The notes beneath the pieces were generated by a model, which did no database searches, had not been told where the DNA came from, and saw only the letters and a program-made list of their open reading frames with translations. A stretch of 64,000 nt of DNA from Auanema rhodensis (Eukaryota; Nematoda; Chromadorea; Rhabditida; Rhabditidae). The stretch lies in contig OZ059900.1 in NCBI GenBank assembly GCA_964057225.1, positions 13,965,638 through 14,029,637 of the forward strand. Direction: 5' to 3'. Shown in pieces: positions 43,023-55,411 of this stretch (positions are counted from its first letter, which is position 1; each line of letters begins with the position of its first letter). The translations under genes were made by a program, and so were the position numbers.

Positions 43023-44640
43023 CAATTATTCGCATTTTCGAAAGTTAGGGAAATTAGATATTAGTATTCATTCTCTGAAATGCTATATTAATTTTATCTT
43101 TTTCATTAAATGATTAATCTGTTTTAGAGATTTTAAATTCATTGATAATTCCAAGAATAGGAATATTGAAAATCGGAAGAGAGAATCATATACGAACTGC
43201 ATAAAGGAAATCGAGTAAATTTGATTTTTGTTCGATGCAACCAGAGCGAGAAATCGGGTGGGCAACAAATAAAAAAATTTAAAAAATAAAATATATAAAA
43301 GTAGAAAAAAGGGTGATAGGGCCATTCTTGATTGCATTTGTTATTCATTGACCATATAATACCCTTTCAACAATTAGTGTGAGAAATTTGAATCTATTTT
43401 GAACCCCTCATACAACCAGGAAGTAAAAGTTGCATTAAACCACGTCAGAAAACCAGCCCATTGAATGACAGAGTCCCGTAGCTGTCCAACCAATATTCTT
43501 TTCTTCTCAATTTTTTCTCTCTCTTTTCTCCATTCATCTGTTCGTTCTTTCTTTTTTTCTTTCATTTTGTCATCTTTCCATTTTTTCTATCAGTCACACT
43601 GCATCTCTTCTCGAAATTTACTCTCTCATCATACGTCAGTGTACGTCCGCTCTCTGATATTTTCGTTATGTTTCTGTTTCGCTTCGGCTTCCCTGCTTCT
43701 CATACATTTTGCTTCTTTCTATCTTATTTTGTCTGCCTTCTCTTTTCTAGTAATACGTGCACACTTTAGGGCGTTCTCTAATCGTTTCATACTATTGCAA
43801 CCTCTTTTCAAGTCTTCACTCAATACAACAAGCATTTCATGTGTTTCTCATTTTTTCTATTTTTTTGAATCACGTTCATTATATTTCACTGATGCAACAT
43901 TTTATTCTTACTTCTATCTGTTTTTATCATACACCATCTTTGTGACATAAATTTTTAAATTATCTTCATCATCTTCCTCTCGGCATTCTTTTATCTGCGG
44001 ATTAAACTTCCTATTTCGACTTTTGTTCTATTTCTCTATTTGTGAATTATTTTACACTTATATTAACGACAAGCCAATATTGTTTTCAAAAAATGAGAAT
44101 ATTTGAATTCAAAATCTTTTTCACTCTTTTAGCCGAACAAAAAACTTCCTGTTATTGTGATTGTTACTCTTTCTTTGTAATCCAAATCAAGAAACAACAT
44201 ACTTCTATGTGATGTTTTTCACTTTTGTCTCTGCTGTTGCGCGCGGCGGGTGCGAAGCGTATTGATTGGATGCCCGTGAGCTATTGAGCGAAAAAAAGTG
44301 CTAATCTCACTAAAATGATGAAATGCTTGGAAAATAAATATGCTTGCTATTCAAAAACGTCATGATTTCTGATTTATCTCATCAAATATAATAATATTGT
44401 TGTTATCTAATAAACAGGTCAAACTGTATTATCTATATAATATAGTGAGTGATCGCAACTTTTTCTATAAGAAAGCGAACTATAAAAGCGAAATTTCATA
44501 TGAAATAACATTGAAATATACTCTTAAAAGCTTATTTTTTGAAATTACTCAAGTTCCACAAACTTTGTTTTATCATTAAATACACCAAGAACGATCCATT
44601 CAGTTTTTTAGTGAAGTGAAGATTTGTTAGAAAGTTCTCT

Positions 44641-44682
44641 TAGCCTGTTTGTTTTCTGCCAAACCGAAGAACAAACAGGCTA
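44641..44682 (+). repeat. Inverted repeat, 13-bp perfect arms
   Basis: TAGCCTGTTTGTT (44641-44653) is repeated as its reverse complement AACAAACAGGCTA (44670-44682) around a 16-base loop. With one bulged base the stem extends by three more pairs into the loop (TTC with GAA). Neighbouring sequence is not palindromic. It could be a structured RNA element, a factor-binding palindrome or a relic of a mobile element. Confidence 0.7.
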
Positions 44683-45455
44683 TGAGAATTTTTTTCTGTT
44701 TGTCTGCGTTGCTATTTACTCTGTATTTGTCTTTACCGTTCACAAAGTCATTATCTATATGCTTTTTTGATTTCATTTGATTTTGATGTCAATAAATATC
44801 TTGGGCTCTACTCTTTTAAAATGTTCTTCATAGCAGACTCTTTCGTTTGTCTCTGGTGAATTCGCTATTACTCATAATATTTTAACGTCTCTTGGCAATC
44901 AATAGGTTATTTTTTGCAACTTTGATCGCCAAGTTCTAAAACAACTTGCTGTGCGCACTCTAGGGGGAATACAGTGAACAAGAGATTGAATAGAGCGATG
45001 GCACGAGGAACGGTTTTGTTTGTGAACGTGAAAAGAAAATTAGTTAAACATAAATCTTTCTGGCTTGTTTGATTTTGTGTGTAATAAAGAAGGGGGGAAG
45101 AGAGAAAGAGAGTAAAATCAATTTCTTTCTGTTTGTATAGAAGTATCACTATTTCCTAATACTCTCTTACAAATATAAACCCAACTTTACTATTTTTTTC
45201 TATATTAATCTAATTTCATTAAATCTATGATTTATATTTTAAAATTTATTAAGCTAATATTATCTTATATGTTCGTTGTTTTTAAAAGTTTATTCATTAT
45301 TCCAACTCATAGTATTTTCTTCCGTCTTCTAGTATACTCTAAGTGCATTCGTCAACTTTATATGTTTGAGTATTTTTTTTTTAAAAACATGGAATAATGC
45401 TATAGACATAAAGATCATGTATTTGTTTCAATAATTGTGTTTTGTTGTAGTTGAA

Positions 45456-48272
45456 ATGACGGCAAAGCCAGACAAACAGTTAATTCAACGATGCGTTCCT
45501 GCTCAAAATGAGGATGATGTAACTGCTCTTTTTGAACAATTGCGTTTGAATAATGCTGTTGTTGTTGCTGACGTAAGTATAAAACTAACCAAATTGAAAA
45601 TAGTGAAAGTACTGATAACAACTTTTTTTTCGATAACAATATTTTTTTTTACACCAACTGTCACGAATATGTTTGTTTGACCCGTTGTGTGAAAGATATG
45701 TTGAAATATACAATATGTAACTATAAGTATTGTAAAAAAACCAAAAAAACAGTTTGTTGCAATGAACATGTAAACTTTGTTCATTATACTAAGGCTTCAA
45801 ACAAAAATGTCTCTTGGAATACTTGATTTTGTTTTCAGAAAGCACCAGTAAGTCCATCTGACTTTGTAAGCTTGCAAAGCATTAGATGTTCCGCCTTGGC
45901 ACGACGGCCAAACACCACAATGAAGTTTTCCAGCTATGCTGATACACTTCTGAGTGATCTACTCAATCGCGAGTGCACTTTAACAGATGACAAGCTGGAA
46001 AACAAGGTATTTAATTTGATTTAAAAAAATAAAAATTTTCAAATAGATTTTGAAATAAATCTAATCATTTTTTTGGTTAGTAAGCTCTTACTAGCAGTTT
46101 GAAAGCCTTTTTTCCTTGATGCCATAATTAATTGCATTCATTTGCAAGACAATTATATAGTACATTCAATGACGAAAATGAAATAAAACAGCAAATATAA
46201 TATGAAGCACTTGCTTAGTCTCATCATTTATTGCTTCCAGGCAGAGCAAAAGAAGGAGGATCATATAAATACCAAAAATGAAGAAACCAAATCAGAATTA
46301 GAAAGCACAGAGAAAAAGGACGTCATCACATTAGAGAAAGCAAGTATATCTACTGAACATGAAGAAATAGAGAAGAAAACAGATGAAACAACAAATGAAA
46401 AAGCTGAAGTAATAAAAAAAGACAAAGAGTCAGAGGACAGCAATACAGAACTGTTACCTCGTGGACCAGTTCGCAATGCAAGAAACTACGGTCCACATCA
46501 TCATCCTTATCCATCAGGTAAAAAAGAAGTACTCTCTCTCCAAGCTATTCATATAAATTTTCAGGTGAGCTTCAATATGGAACTGCCGCTTTGACCACAG
46601 TACAAGACTTCACAGCACTTTCCAATTTTGGAGGAGGTTATGAATGTGGTATAACATGGGAAGACTCACCTGACCGTGCTGGGTGAGAAACATAGTTTTA
46701 GCTGAAAGATATGGTTAATTTACAGATGCCTTTCACAATCATCCACCCCGGATACAATGTCCGATCAAGGATACTCTTCTTCGTCTCCAATACTCACATC
46801 ACCCGGAATTCAAATACGTGAAAAACATGTTGTTACTCAAAGTAAGCGATAATCAGATTTATTCAACTATTCATATCTTTAGAGCTGACAAGAGAATGTA
46901 AAGAACTTCCTGATACACTTGTTGACTTCATTCTCACTTTTTCCCGTAAGCAACATTGCCTAATAGCTGAAACTTTTCTATTCATATTACAGATACCGAA
47001 ACTGATCGACCAAAATCAAATAACTCTGCTTACAATGAAAGCCCAGAAGGTCCTCTTGGATGTCAAAGGTTGCCGTCTACGTCACCATTTCATTCAAACG
47101 CAAATATTTTTATAGTGGTCCTACGACTCCTCATTCTGTTCAAAACCGCAGCGTGAACCAGAAAGGAAATCAACGAACAGCCTGCTTTGCTCTTCGTAGC
47201 AGCATACCAAGAGATAAATTCGAAGAAGCGTGGGCTTGGGCTTTGGTTAATCAAGAAGTAATTGAAAAAAAAACTTTTTAATATAAGATTTATTAATATT
47301 AGATGATACTGGAAAACAAAGGAGATACAGATGGTGACACCCTGCTTCACATCCTCGTCTCTCAACAGGATAATGCTAAAGTATATGCTGCTATAGAACA
47401 CCTGAGAAAGCATGACGTGGGAATTAACAGTCGTCAATACGACAAACCAAATAAGAATAATGAAACACCATTGTATATTGCAGTTTTACAAGGAAACCTT
47501 CATGTAATTCTTTCTGCTAAGTTAAATTCTTAAAGAAATATCTTTTCAGCTTGTCAATTATTTCTTGGAACTTGGCGTTGACACAAATATTCGCAGCTAT
47601 CGTGGAGATCAAGATTCACCATTGCATAATGCTGCTGCTCGGGGTAATTTCGAAATTGTGAAGGTAATTTTAAATTTATTTTTATTACTTATTAGTCATC
47701 GATTTATAGAGTCTCTGCAATCATTCAAGCATTGATATCAATAAAGTAAATGCTCGTGGACAAACACCGTTGCTTTGTGCTATCCGCAGTCATGGTGCAA
47801 TAGATGAAGAATCAAGCTGCAAACTTGATAACAGCGATATCATCAAGTTTTTATTGAAAAAGAACGCAGATTCTGCTATTGCCGTATGTTTTGAATGTCT
47901 AAATACTACATAGTTATTCAAAGAGTTAGTCTTTATTTTATTCATTTAGGATCACAATGGTCGTACGATTGTGCATTATATAATTGAAACCGGTGAACCA
48001 GAACTATTGGATGTAAACAAATATTCTAAAAGATGAAAATGTATTTGATATTTTAGCTTCTTCGCAGAAACGTTGATGATGGTAAAGTGACAACACTTGT
48101 GAACCAAGAAGATTATTCTGGCATTTGCCCAATGAAAATGATTCATAACATTCCTAATGTAAAAGATAGGTATGATTCAAATAATATATTAAATATTTCA
48201 TATGTATTTTCAATAATTTTCAGAACAGCAATGGTTCTTCCAATGTTGACATGTGGAGCTGGTCTTCTCTAA
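45456..48272 (+). CDS. nfki-1: IkB-zeta-like ankyrin protein (NFKI-1)
   Basis: In C. elegans the homolog is an IkB-family protein working downstream of IL-17-type receptors. Exons: 45456-45572, 45839-46006, 46241-46517, 46565-46682, 46726-46841, 46883-46945, 46993-47068, 47116-47257, 47303-47503, 47550-47663, 47710-47883, 47950-48012, 48057-48169, 48224-48272; 596 residues. The first 350 residues are low complexity, with a Lys/Glu-rich block in exon 3 and a Ser/Pro block TMSDQGYSSSSPILTSP in exon 5. Ankyrin repeats start near 366: GDTDGDTLLHILVSQQ, NNETPLYIAVLQGNLHV, DSPLHNAAARGNFEIVK, ARGQTPLLCAIRSHG, HNGRTIVHYIIETGEPE. The extended spacing between repeats matches NFKBIZ/BCL3-type proteins. 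Acceptor tttgttgtag ends 5 bases before ATG, probably the trans-splice site. AATAAA at 48409-48414. No Rel-domain gene is present in the window. Confidence 0.85.
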
Positions 48273-49300
48273 CTCCAAGAAGCTTTGCAAAAAAAAGAAA
48301 GAGAAACATATTGCAGAATATATAATCTTACAGAAAATATAATCAAAACAACAAATTCATCTAATTACCGATCTCGTATAAATTTAAACAAAAGTTATTG
48401 TCACAAAAAATAAAGTTATTTGATATAAGGTTTTTATTTCTAATACATAGAAAAACAACTCAAAAATCCCGTCTGAATCACAAACTAAAAGGAAATTCTG
48501 AAGAAATTTTGAAATCATGATATATGTGATATCATTCTTTAATTATTTTTTCTCGAGGGAAGAGGAATGAAGATCATGCTGAAGGCAGATTCTGTTTTGC
48601 ATTCAAATGATACTTTCTCTATGTTATAACAACAATTATTTTCTTATAGTCTTGTTTAAATATAATTTATATTTTTTCAATCATGATAAAATGAAATTTC
48701 TGCTCTTGTATAAAAAATTTGCATAATTAGTTGATGAAACAAAACAAGGTTCAAGAACTGAATTCGACAAACAAGAAATGTGAACATATATTCTATGTTT
48801 TCAACCTTGGAGAATAAGAAATATGTAGGTTTATCCTGAAGAAAACAGTTAGCATAACGTAGTTTATTTGGTTTTTATATTTATGTTTGAGCCAAGTTTC
48901 AGAAAACATATTGACAGACTGAAAAGATATTTTATAGGAATAGGACTGAAGGATTAAAAATTACACGAATGTTTCATTGTAAAACTACAATATATATTCT
49001 CAAGCATTATCATGTTACAAGACAACAATGTGCAGTAGTCTGTGACTATATGTATCTCCTATGTTTGAAATAAATATCGAATAAACATATGTTCAGGTTT
49101 AATACTTACAAACAACGTTTTATCTTTGCCTATAGAATACATAATGTTTTTTTCTTTTAAGTTTTATAGTATTCTTTGATTGTAAAGTCTTGCAATTCAT
49201 ATTAAAACTTTTTATTTTTTGTTTAATTTTATTGATGTTAGCTCAATACGTTCAAGAAATATTTTGTAATCTAGACAAAAAATTTGCCATATGTGTTGTT
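48273..49300. other. Convergent gap between nfki-1 and the EGF-domain gene
   Basis: The 3' regions of two converging genes; AT-rich, nothing further seen. Confidence 0.5.
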
Positions 49301-50187
49301 TTATGAAAAGCTTTGATAATTTTGTTGAAGTGAGATGGAACCCTGAACATTCAAATAGCTGTTTCCGATTTCTTCGTTAACAACTGCTGTGGTTGGCGTT
49401 TGAACAATTGGTACTATTGGATAGTACTCTCGGGTAGGATGGTTTGTTGTACTCATCTATGAATAAAAGCATAATAGTTCAATCTTATTAAGGACAAACC
49501 TTTGTAAGATTTCGAATAGCATTTTGTTCTGACAGTCGTTTGGCTTTAGTGCAAATGCTTATTCTTAACACAACACCATATGTGACCACGACGGAGCTTA
49601 ATGATCCAAACACTGCAACATAATTTTACACAACTCGAATCAAAAACAAGAGAAAGGAAAAGCGATAAGAAGGTTTATCACTTAAAGTTCTAATTAAAAT
49701 ATATACCTAGCCATGCTGGAACATTGGCGTGTGTATTTTCACAGATTTTCCCATACGAGTTTCCCAAACAGAAACAAACTATTCCAGTATGATGTTCAGC
49801 GCATATACCACGAGAACTACAATTTCCTAATTGTTCAGTACATTTTCTTGGCTGCAGTAGCATATCACCATTCCTGAAGACAAATCAAAACGCAAATTGT
49901 TTACTATAGTTGTATAACAAACTCTAAGGTAGGCCAAATTGGATAAAATGCAATGGATGGCTGAGTTGAATCTTTGTACATTATCTTTCTATTTCCGGTC
50001 CCTTGATCCTAAGAGATGTAATTAGCTAATTTCATCCAATTGTTCTTATTTCTCCTTTTTTTGTTTTTTTTTTCTTTTATTTTTATTCGTAGTAATAAAA
50101 GACAGGTTTCTACCTATTATTCAAACTTACTTGCATTGCTGCGTTCAAAAAAAGACAGATGAAAAAGATATTGAAATAAATTGCCAT
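49301..50187 (-). CDS. Type I membrane protein with a single EGF-like domain
   Basis: Exons (minus): 50131-50187, 49923-50008, 49707-49873, 49500-49612, 49301-49456; phases close, 192 residues. A signal peptide (AIYFNIFFICLFLNAAMQ) is followed by a short stalk and one EGF-like domain with six cysteines at about 59, 66, 72, 81, 83 and 92 (spacings 6, 5, 8, 1, 8). A transmembrane segment follows at about 102-124 (FGSLSSVVVTYGVVL). The cytoplasmic tail of about 65 residues is Thr/Gln/Tyr-rich (HPTREYYPIVPIVQTP). The layout resembles membrane-tethered EGF ligands, but the C3-C4 spacing of 8 is shorter than the 10-13 usual for ErbB ligands such as LIN-3, so an adhesion or accessory role is equally possible. 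Confidence 0.72.
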
Positions 50188-51323
50188 GAATTGATAAAGA
50201 ATATTATTGTTCAAAAATAACAGCTGAAACAAATGATTTTTGACATTTTACTCATATTTAATTTTAATTGATATGAACACATATTCATATATTAACTCAT
50301 ATCAACTTTCAAGAAACTATGAACTTAAGCTTAAAACATTTCAAATTGTAATTTGAAAGCCGAAAATTTCATACATCAGAAAAATTGCCGTAAGTTTAAG
50401 AACCACAACCACTTTTTAAAAACGAAAGCAATTCAGGTAGAATATTGAAAAGGTACTCTATGCGGGAAGTGGGAGGTGACACATGCCAGATACAATTGTA
50501 TCCTTTTAAAAAGCTCACTTAGTTGTTATCTATAAAATAGCAGCTGACTTCAAAGAGTTAATAAGAGCACACAAGCTTTGGGCTACGATTTTGCATTTGA
50601 TTTGTTTTATGATACTAAATATAATTCGTATTAGTCAAAAAAGAGTATTGAGAACGTTTTTGAATTATTTCTTGATAATGATGAAAAGCTTTTTAATTTT
50701 ATTATCAACTAAAATTTAGAAGGATATATGTAAGAAGGGGTGTTGAAAGTCACAACTATGACTTGAAGATTAGAAATAGTAGCGTAACATGAGCTTTCAA
50801 AGTCTTGCTGGCTAGTATAACTGTTTTGATTCAGTACCATTATGAATCAGTCATGTAGAATCAAAGACAAAAAAACTATAAGCCCGAAAAATTTTTATAA
50901 TGATTCGATCTGCCTTGTTTCAAATCTGATGTCTATGATATATATAATATAATATGCTAAACAGAATGAATATCATCAATAAATCATTTGCTATATTCGA
51001 AACGAAAATTAAAATTTGACAAATGTCAATGCATAAGCTGCTTCTGAGCACTGGTTACTAGAGATATATTTCATAGTTTCACAAAGTGCCAATACTAGCT
51101 CAGCGCTCCAAAATGTACATATATGTATTTGAACTTTTATTAAACACTCAAATTAAAACTAAAGTCCATTATATTGAAGTTAATGTTAAAAATGAAGCAT
51201 TATTGTTATAAAGATTATCACGTTACTATCATATAAATAGTAAAAATCAGTTTAAAATGTCAGAAAAAAAAAACTTAAACAAATCAATCATATGTTATAA
51301 TTTAAAAATAAATAAAAATATCA
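50188..51323. other. Gap between sec-15 and the EGF-domain gene
   Basis: Upstream region of the EGF-domain gene and 3' region of sec-15, both on the minus strand. AT-rich with TA stretches near 50940; no coding sequence seen. Confidence 0.5.
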
Positions 51324-54300
51324 TTATTGGTTAGATAAGAGTCGTAATTGGCGTAAAATAGTATCAAGTAATTTACGACGATCACCTTTGTTTATTCCGA
51401 AGAATCCAGTGTTTCGTTTCTCAAATTCAATCATTCTATATTGAAAGTTGTTTTTTACATAGAATCTGGTATCTTTGACTCACTTTTCAAGAAATGTTAT
51501 AGCAACAGAGGCTTTAACTCTGCCATATTTTCCGGTTTCTTGACCATATTCAGCTATGTAAGTTGTCCAGTCAGAGCTCATTACCAAGTCCAAAAGTTGT
51601 CTAAAAATAAATATATATATGGCGAGATTATCGATCAAAATACAACCTCAAATGAACAAATGTCATAGATAAAGCATTCTTTTCAAAACCTTCAACAGGG
51701 CACCGCATTGTAAACATTTCACATTGCATGACATCCAAACTAAATTGTTCTAAAGCTCCAGGTGAGACCGATCGTACTTCCGGTTGTAATACTAGTTCAG
51801 ATAAACTATCTGATAAATGCTTACAGGCCTGGCAATAAATCTCAACAGTATATTAAAAATTGAGAACTTAAACACCTGCATGCAAACATGTCGACCAAGC
51901 GAAGCAGGCAAAACAGAAAAAGTAGTAAAAGTGGTAGACAAAAAATTAATAAGATCACTTATGTGATCCGAAGCTTGTCCTGAAAAAAAACAAAAACAAA
52001 TTATTTAGCAAAGATAAAAAACCTGAAGATGCAGGCAACTCCCAATCATATTGAGCTAATTCTAAAAATTCATCAATTTTATCTCGAATACATTCCTCAA
52101 TCAGTTGCTCAACCTGAAAAGAAAATAATTCAATTTTATAGTTATAATTATGAATAGCTTCACTTCAATTCTGGCATCACTCAACACCCTTTCCGAAATT
52201 GGAAGTTGATGGCTTGTGGTTGTCATTGTACCTTCTCCACCTGTGGTTAACGCGGTAACATATGTTCCTAATGATTTGCATGCTTTTTCCAAGAAACTCA
52301 GATTAATCGTTAATTGTATTAGCTGAACTTATATATTTAAAAATTAATATTTTCGAATACATACTGTTGCGAGAGACTTCTTTCTGACTGCAAAACCTTT
52401 GATACTTCCCGACCAACGAGATAGAAGAACATTAGCATATCTGCAAAAACATGATTTAAAAATGCAAAAACAATAACTATGTATATGATATTACCTACGA
52501 ACTGTGTCATCAATTTCTGATTGGCTTAGTTGCAGATGCTCCATAAACCGCATGCAGCCAACAAGATAAGATTTTGCCTGGGTATAAACATTAATAACAA
52601 AATTAGAAAACGGAAAACGACGTGGGAACGGGCTCTAAAAATAACAATAACAATATCAAAGAAAAAGAAAACGAATTACTGAGTCCATCATTCTTTTGTT
52701 AGTGGGGAATTGTTTAACAATAGTGAAATATTCCTTTTGATTGTTTACGACTATGGGAGTATAGTTATCAGATTGTAGTTCTTTCTCAAATTGAGCACAA
52801 TATTCACTCATTAATATTTCATTGTATTGATCTCTGAAAAAAAATTGGATTTTCCTTTTTGAGTAATAAAAAACTTTTTTTTACCTGAAATTTTGAAGTA
52901 GTACATATAATGGAGTAATGATATATGAATAAGACTTCATTGTAAGGGCAAACAACAAAATGACTTTCTTAATTCGCAGCATCATTTCAACATCAGGACA
53001 ACCTCCCTGCAAATTGAAAAAATTAACTTTTGCATGCTGAATTGGATTTTGATTGGATGAATTGATTTACTTACAAAACGTGTGTTCATTGTATGAATCA
53101 CTTTTTTCAAAGCTTCATCCCATAGTTGATTTTTATGAGCAGAAGCTGCAAGTGAAGTTTCTGTCATAGAAATATGATCTTCTACAACGAAGAAACCAAT
53201 AATTTCGTTCAAGTAGTCAACATAATTTTTAAGTGAAGACATCTGAAAAATCAAAAACCAATGTTTGGTGTTATACAAGCGATACCTTCGTTGGTGGTTC
53301 TATTACAACTTCACATTGTTCTTTGCGTTGCTCTCGGAAATATGATTCAAATTCATCTTTGTTACCAAGGACAGTGAAGATTTGGCAGCACCTGATTATA
53401 GATCAAAAGTTATATCATGAATACATTGAAAAAATACCTGTGAATTGGGGTATAATCAATCAAATCTTGAGCCGAAAGAGCTTCAGAGTCCTAAAAGGCG
53501 CGTTAAAGTTAATTTTCATCAAAACGCAGACAAACTTCTATTTTAACTTTGCTGTTTCTGTTTTTTATCGACTGTTTCTCATTTTTGCGTATAATGCTAC
53601 CGTCTGCGGAAACTTCAATTTCCACTTCCGGCAAATCATTTCTCATATCAGATTTAGTTTTTTCAGGTTCACCTCCAAATGAATGTTGACGGGCAATCTA
53701 AATGTATTAACTGAAAATAGTTTGTGATGTCAACATATTTACATCGCGACTAGCATGACGTCCAACACGACCAGCAACTTTTTTTATGTGTTCCAGGAAA
53801 TCTTTGAATTCTGAGTATGCTTCGTTCTTAATTTGTTTACGAATGGGAACCATGCTGTTAGCCAAGTTCTGAGTAAATCTATATTTTTCCGAAAGTGCAA
53901 AATGAGTATGATCCAACTCTTCTAAAACTTTTAATGCTTGGTAGTATCTAAAAGATATAATTATTAAAAATCTCTGTTCGCTTCCAACTTCTTATCTTCC
54001 ATGAGCTCATATAACTTTGCATAATTTTCTAACATTGGTAAACAGCTCGACACTTGATACATAGCTGTAGTCGCATTTTTAATAAGTTTTCTAAAAATAA
54101 AACTATAGTTATTTTAAAAATAATGAACCGTACCTATATTTTAAAATTTCTTGATTTTTCTTGAATATTTCTTGACTTTCTTGTTGAATATCATTATCTA
54201 TAGTAACTGTTTTGCTCTGAAAGTTATTTTAGCAATAAGTAGTCAAGCATTTTTAGTTTTTACTTTAATTTCAGCGCATTGCTCGCGTAAATTCAGTAGC

Positions 54301-54674
54301 ATTTTCATAGAATCCACAAATTCTTTGTAATGAAATGAACAAACTCTCTCAATATTTTTGTTGTATTGTTGTATTCGATGTTCAAGTGCTCTGGTAAATT
54401 TGTTAATGTCTCCACAGTCATAAATAGCCCTTAATACATTATATAGACAAAAATAGAAGATTATATTTACCTGAGTACCAAGCCCATGCTGTTAGCATCC
54501 GTTGTTTCGAGTTCGTAAAGAAAAAACTCTTGCTCAGCGGTCATTTCAGTATCTTAATACAATCATTAATATTTACAATAACTTTGCATACAAACAAGAT
54601 TGATAACAACTAGAAGCTGTGTCACTACTGCCTTGCATTGTATCAATTCCACTTTCTGTTGACTGTTTATCCAT
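51324..54674 (-). CDS. sec-15: Exocyst complex component 6 (SEC-15)
   Basis: Exocyst subunit that binds Rab GTPases and tethers secretory vesicles to the plasma membrane. Exons (minus): 54611-54674, 54471-54552, 54264-54429, 54134-54216, 53989-54090, 53743-53947, 53536-53697, 53438-53490, 53286-53391, 53075-53242, 52885-53006, 52680-52833, 52495-52634, 52365-52440, 52164-52322, 52023-52113, 51876-51979, 51647-51828, 51484-51600, 51324-51435; 815 residues (human EXOC6: 804). Conserved stretches: YYQALKVLEELDHTHF, AYSEFKDFLEHIKKVA, AQDLIDYTPIHRC, EIIGFFVVEDHI, LSFLEKACKSLG, LELAQYDWELP, the C-terminal ALEQFSLDVMQCEMF and SDWTTYIAEYG. Helical throughout with the N-terminal coiled coil expected. 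A TGCGCGC core lies about 120 bases upstream of the ATG. Confidence 0.95.
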
Positions 54675-55236
54675 ATTTCTAAGATTATAGTTATATCATT
54701 ATTGTACAAACAGAAAAAATAATAGCAATATTTAATTCAAAAAAAAACTAATACTACTATTTACATGTAATTTTGTCAAAGAAACAAAGATTGCGCGCGT
54801 ATCGTGTGAGAATTGTATTGGTATTACGTACGTCGAAATTGCGTACAATTTATTTATTTTTGTAAAGCTAGGCCATACCATTCGATTAATCTCAAAGTTA
54901 ACCCTAGGTATAATGCTCTTTGATTAGAATGTTTTTACTCCAATTGAGATAGCACTGAGTTATTGAATAGTCACATTAAATTTCACTTATAACCTTTTCT
55001 TAACTGTAATATTTGCATGTTTTTCTTGATTAGCTAAGAAGATAATAGAATTACATTGGCAAAAGAAATACATCCGTAGAGATTAATATATTGAGATTCG
55101 AAGATATTACTTGAGAGATTTGATAACGAGTTCAGTTCTGTAATACCTGATGTCATATTTTGTTGTGTGGAAATTTTGTCGTTCATAATTTATTATCTTT
55201 ATTTTTATAAAATCCAAGTAATACAACAAAACATTT

Positions 55237-55411
55237 TTATTTCGGTTTTATTCCTAGTTTTTTTTCAATCAATGAAATAACATCAACCCGGAAGAAAGAA
55301 CCATCCGCTAAACTCAAATACATATCTTCTACTTCTATTAGCTAAAAAGAATTAGCCAAACTAGCTCTTACTTGGCGAAAATTGAAATAAAATAAGTGAT
55401 AAAAGAATTTG
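55237..55411 (-). CDS. Orphan coding exons, 3' end of an unrecognised minus-strand gene
   Basis: After acceptor tctttttag, positions 55341-55237 (minus) are open for 34 codons to TAA. They read like real protein: LIEVEDMYLSLADG, FRVDVISLIEKKLGIKPK. A preceding exon 55372-55411 (donor gtaaga, acceptor aatacag) joins in frame with FYHLFYFNFRQ, but the intron between would be only 30 bases, unusually short. Further upstream, 55652-55750 offers an exon after cgcttttcag ending in a compatible phase. Start not found and family unknown. Confidence 0.35.

Larger units (their letters stand above)
42711..45455. other. Gap upstream of nfki-1
   Basis: AT-rich, with a long pyrimidine-rich tract (about 43490-43660) that creates misleading open frames. 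It also holds a perfect CRE palindrome (43015-43022), a CpG-rich island at about 44236-44290, and a 13-bp perfect inverted repeat at 44641-44682. No coding sequence supported. Confidence 0.45.

Noticed and set aside
43465-43950. 161-codon plus-strand frame
   Set aside because: Created by a long pyrimidine-rich tract (Ser, Phe, Leu, His only); no splice signals or domain.
44907-45149. 80-codon minus frame upstream of nfki-1
   Set aside because: AT-driven composition, no splice context, no resemblance to known proteins.
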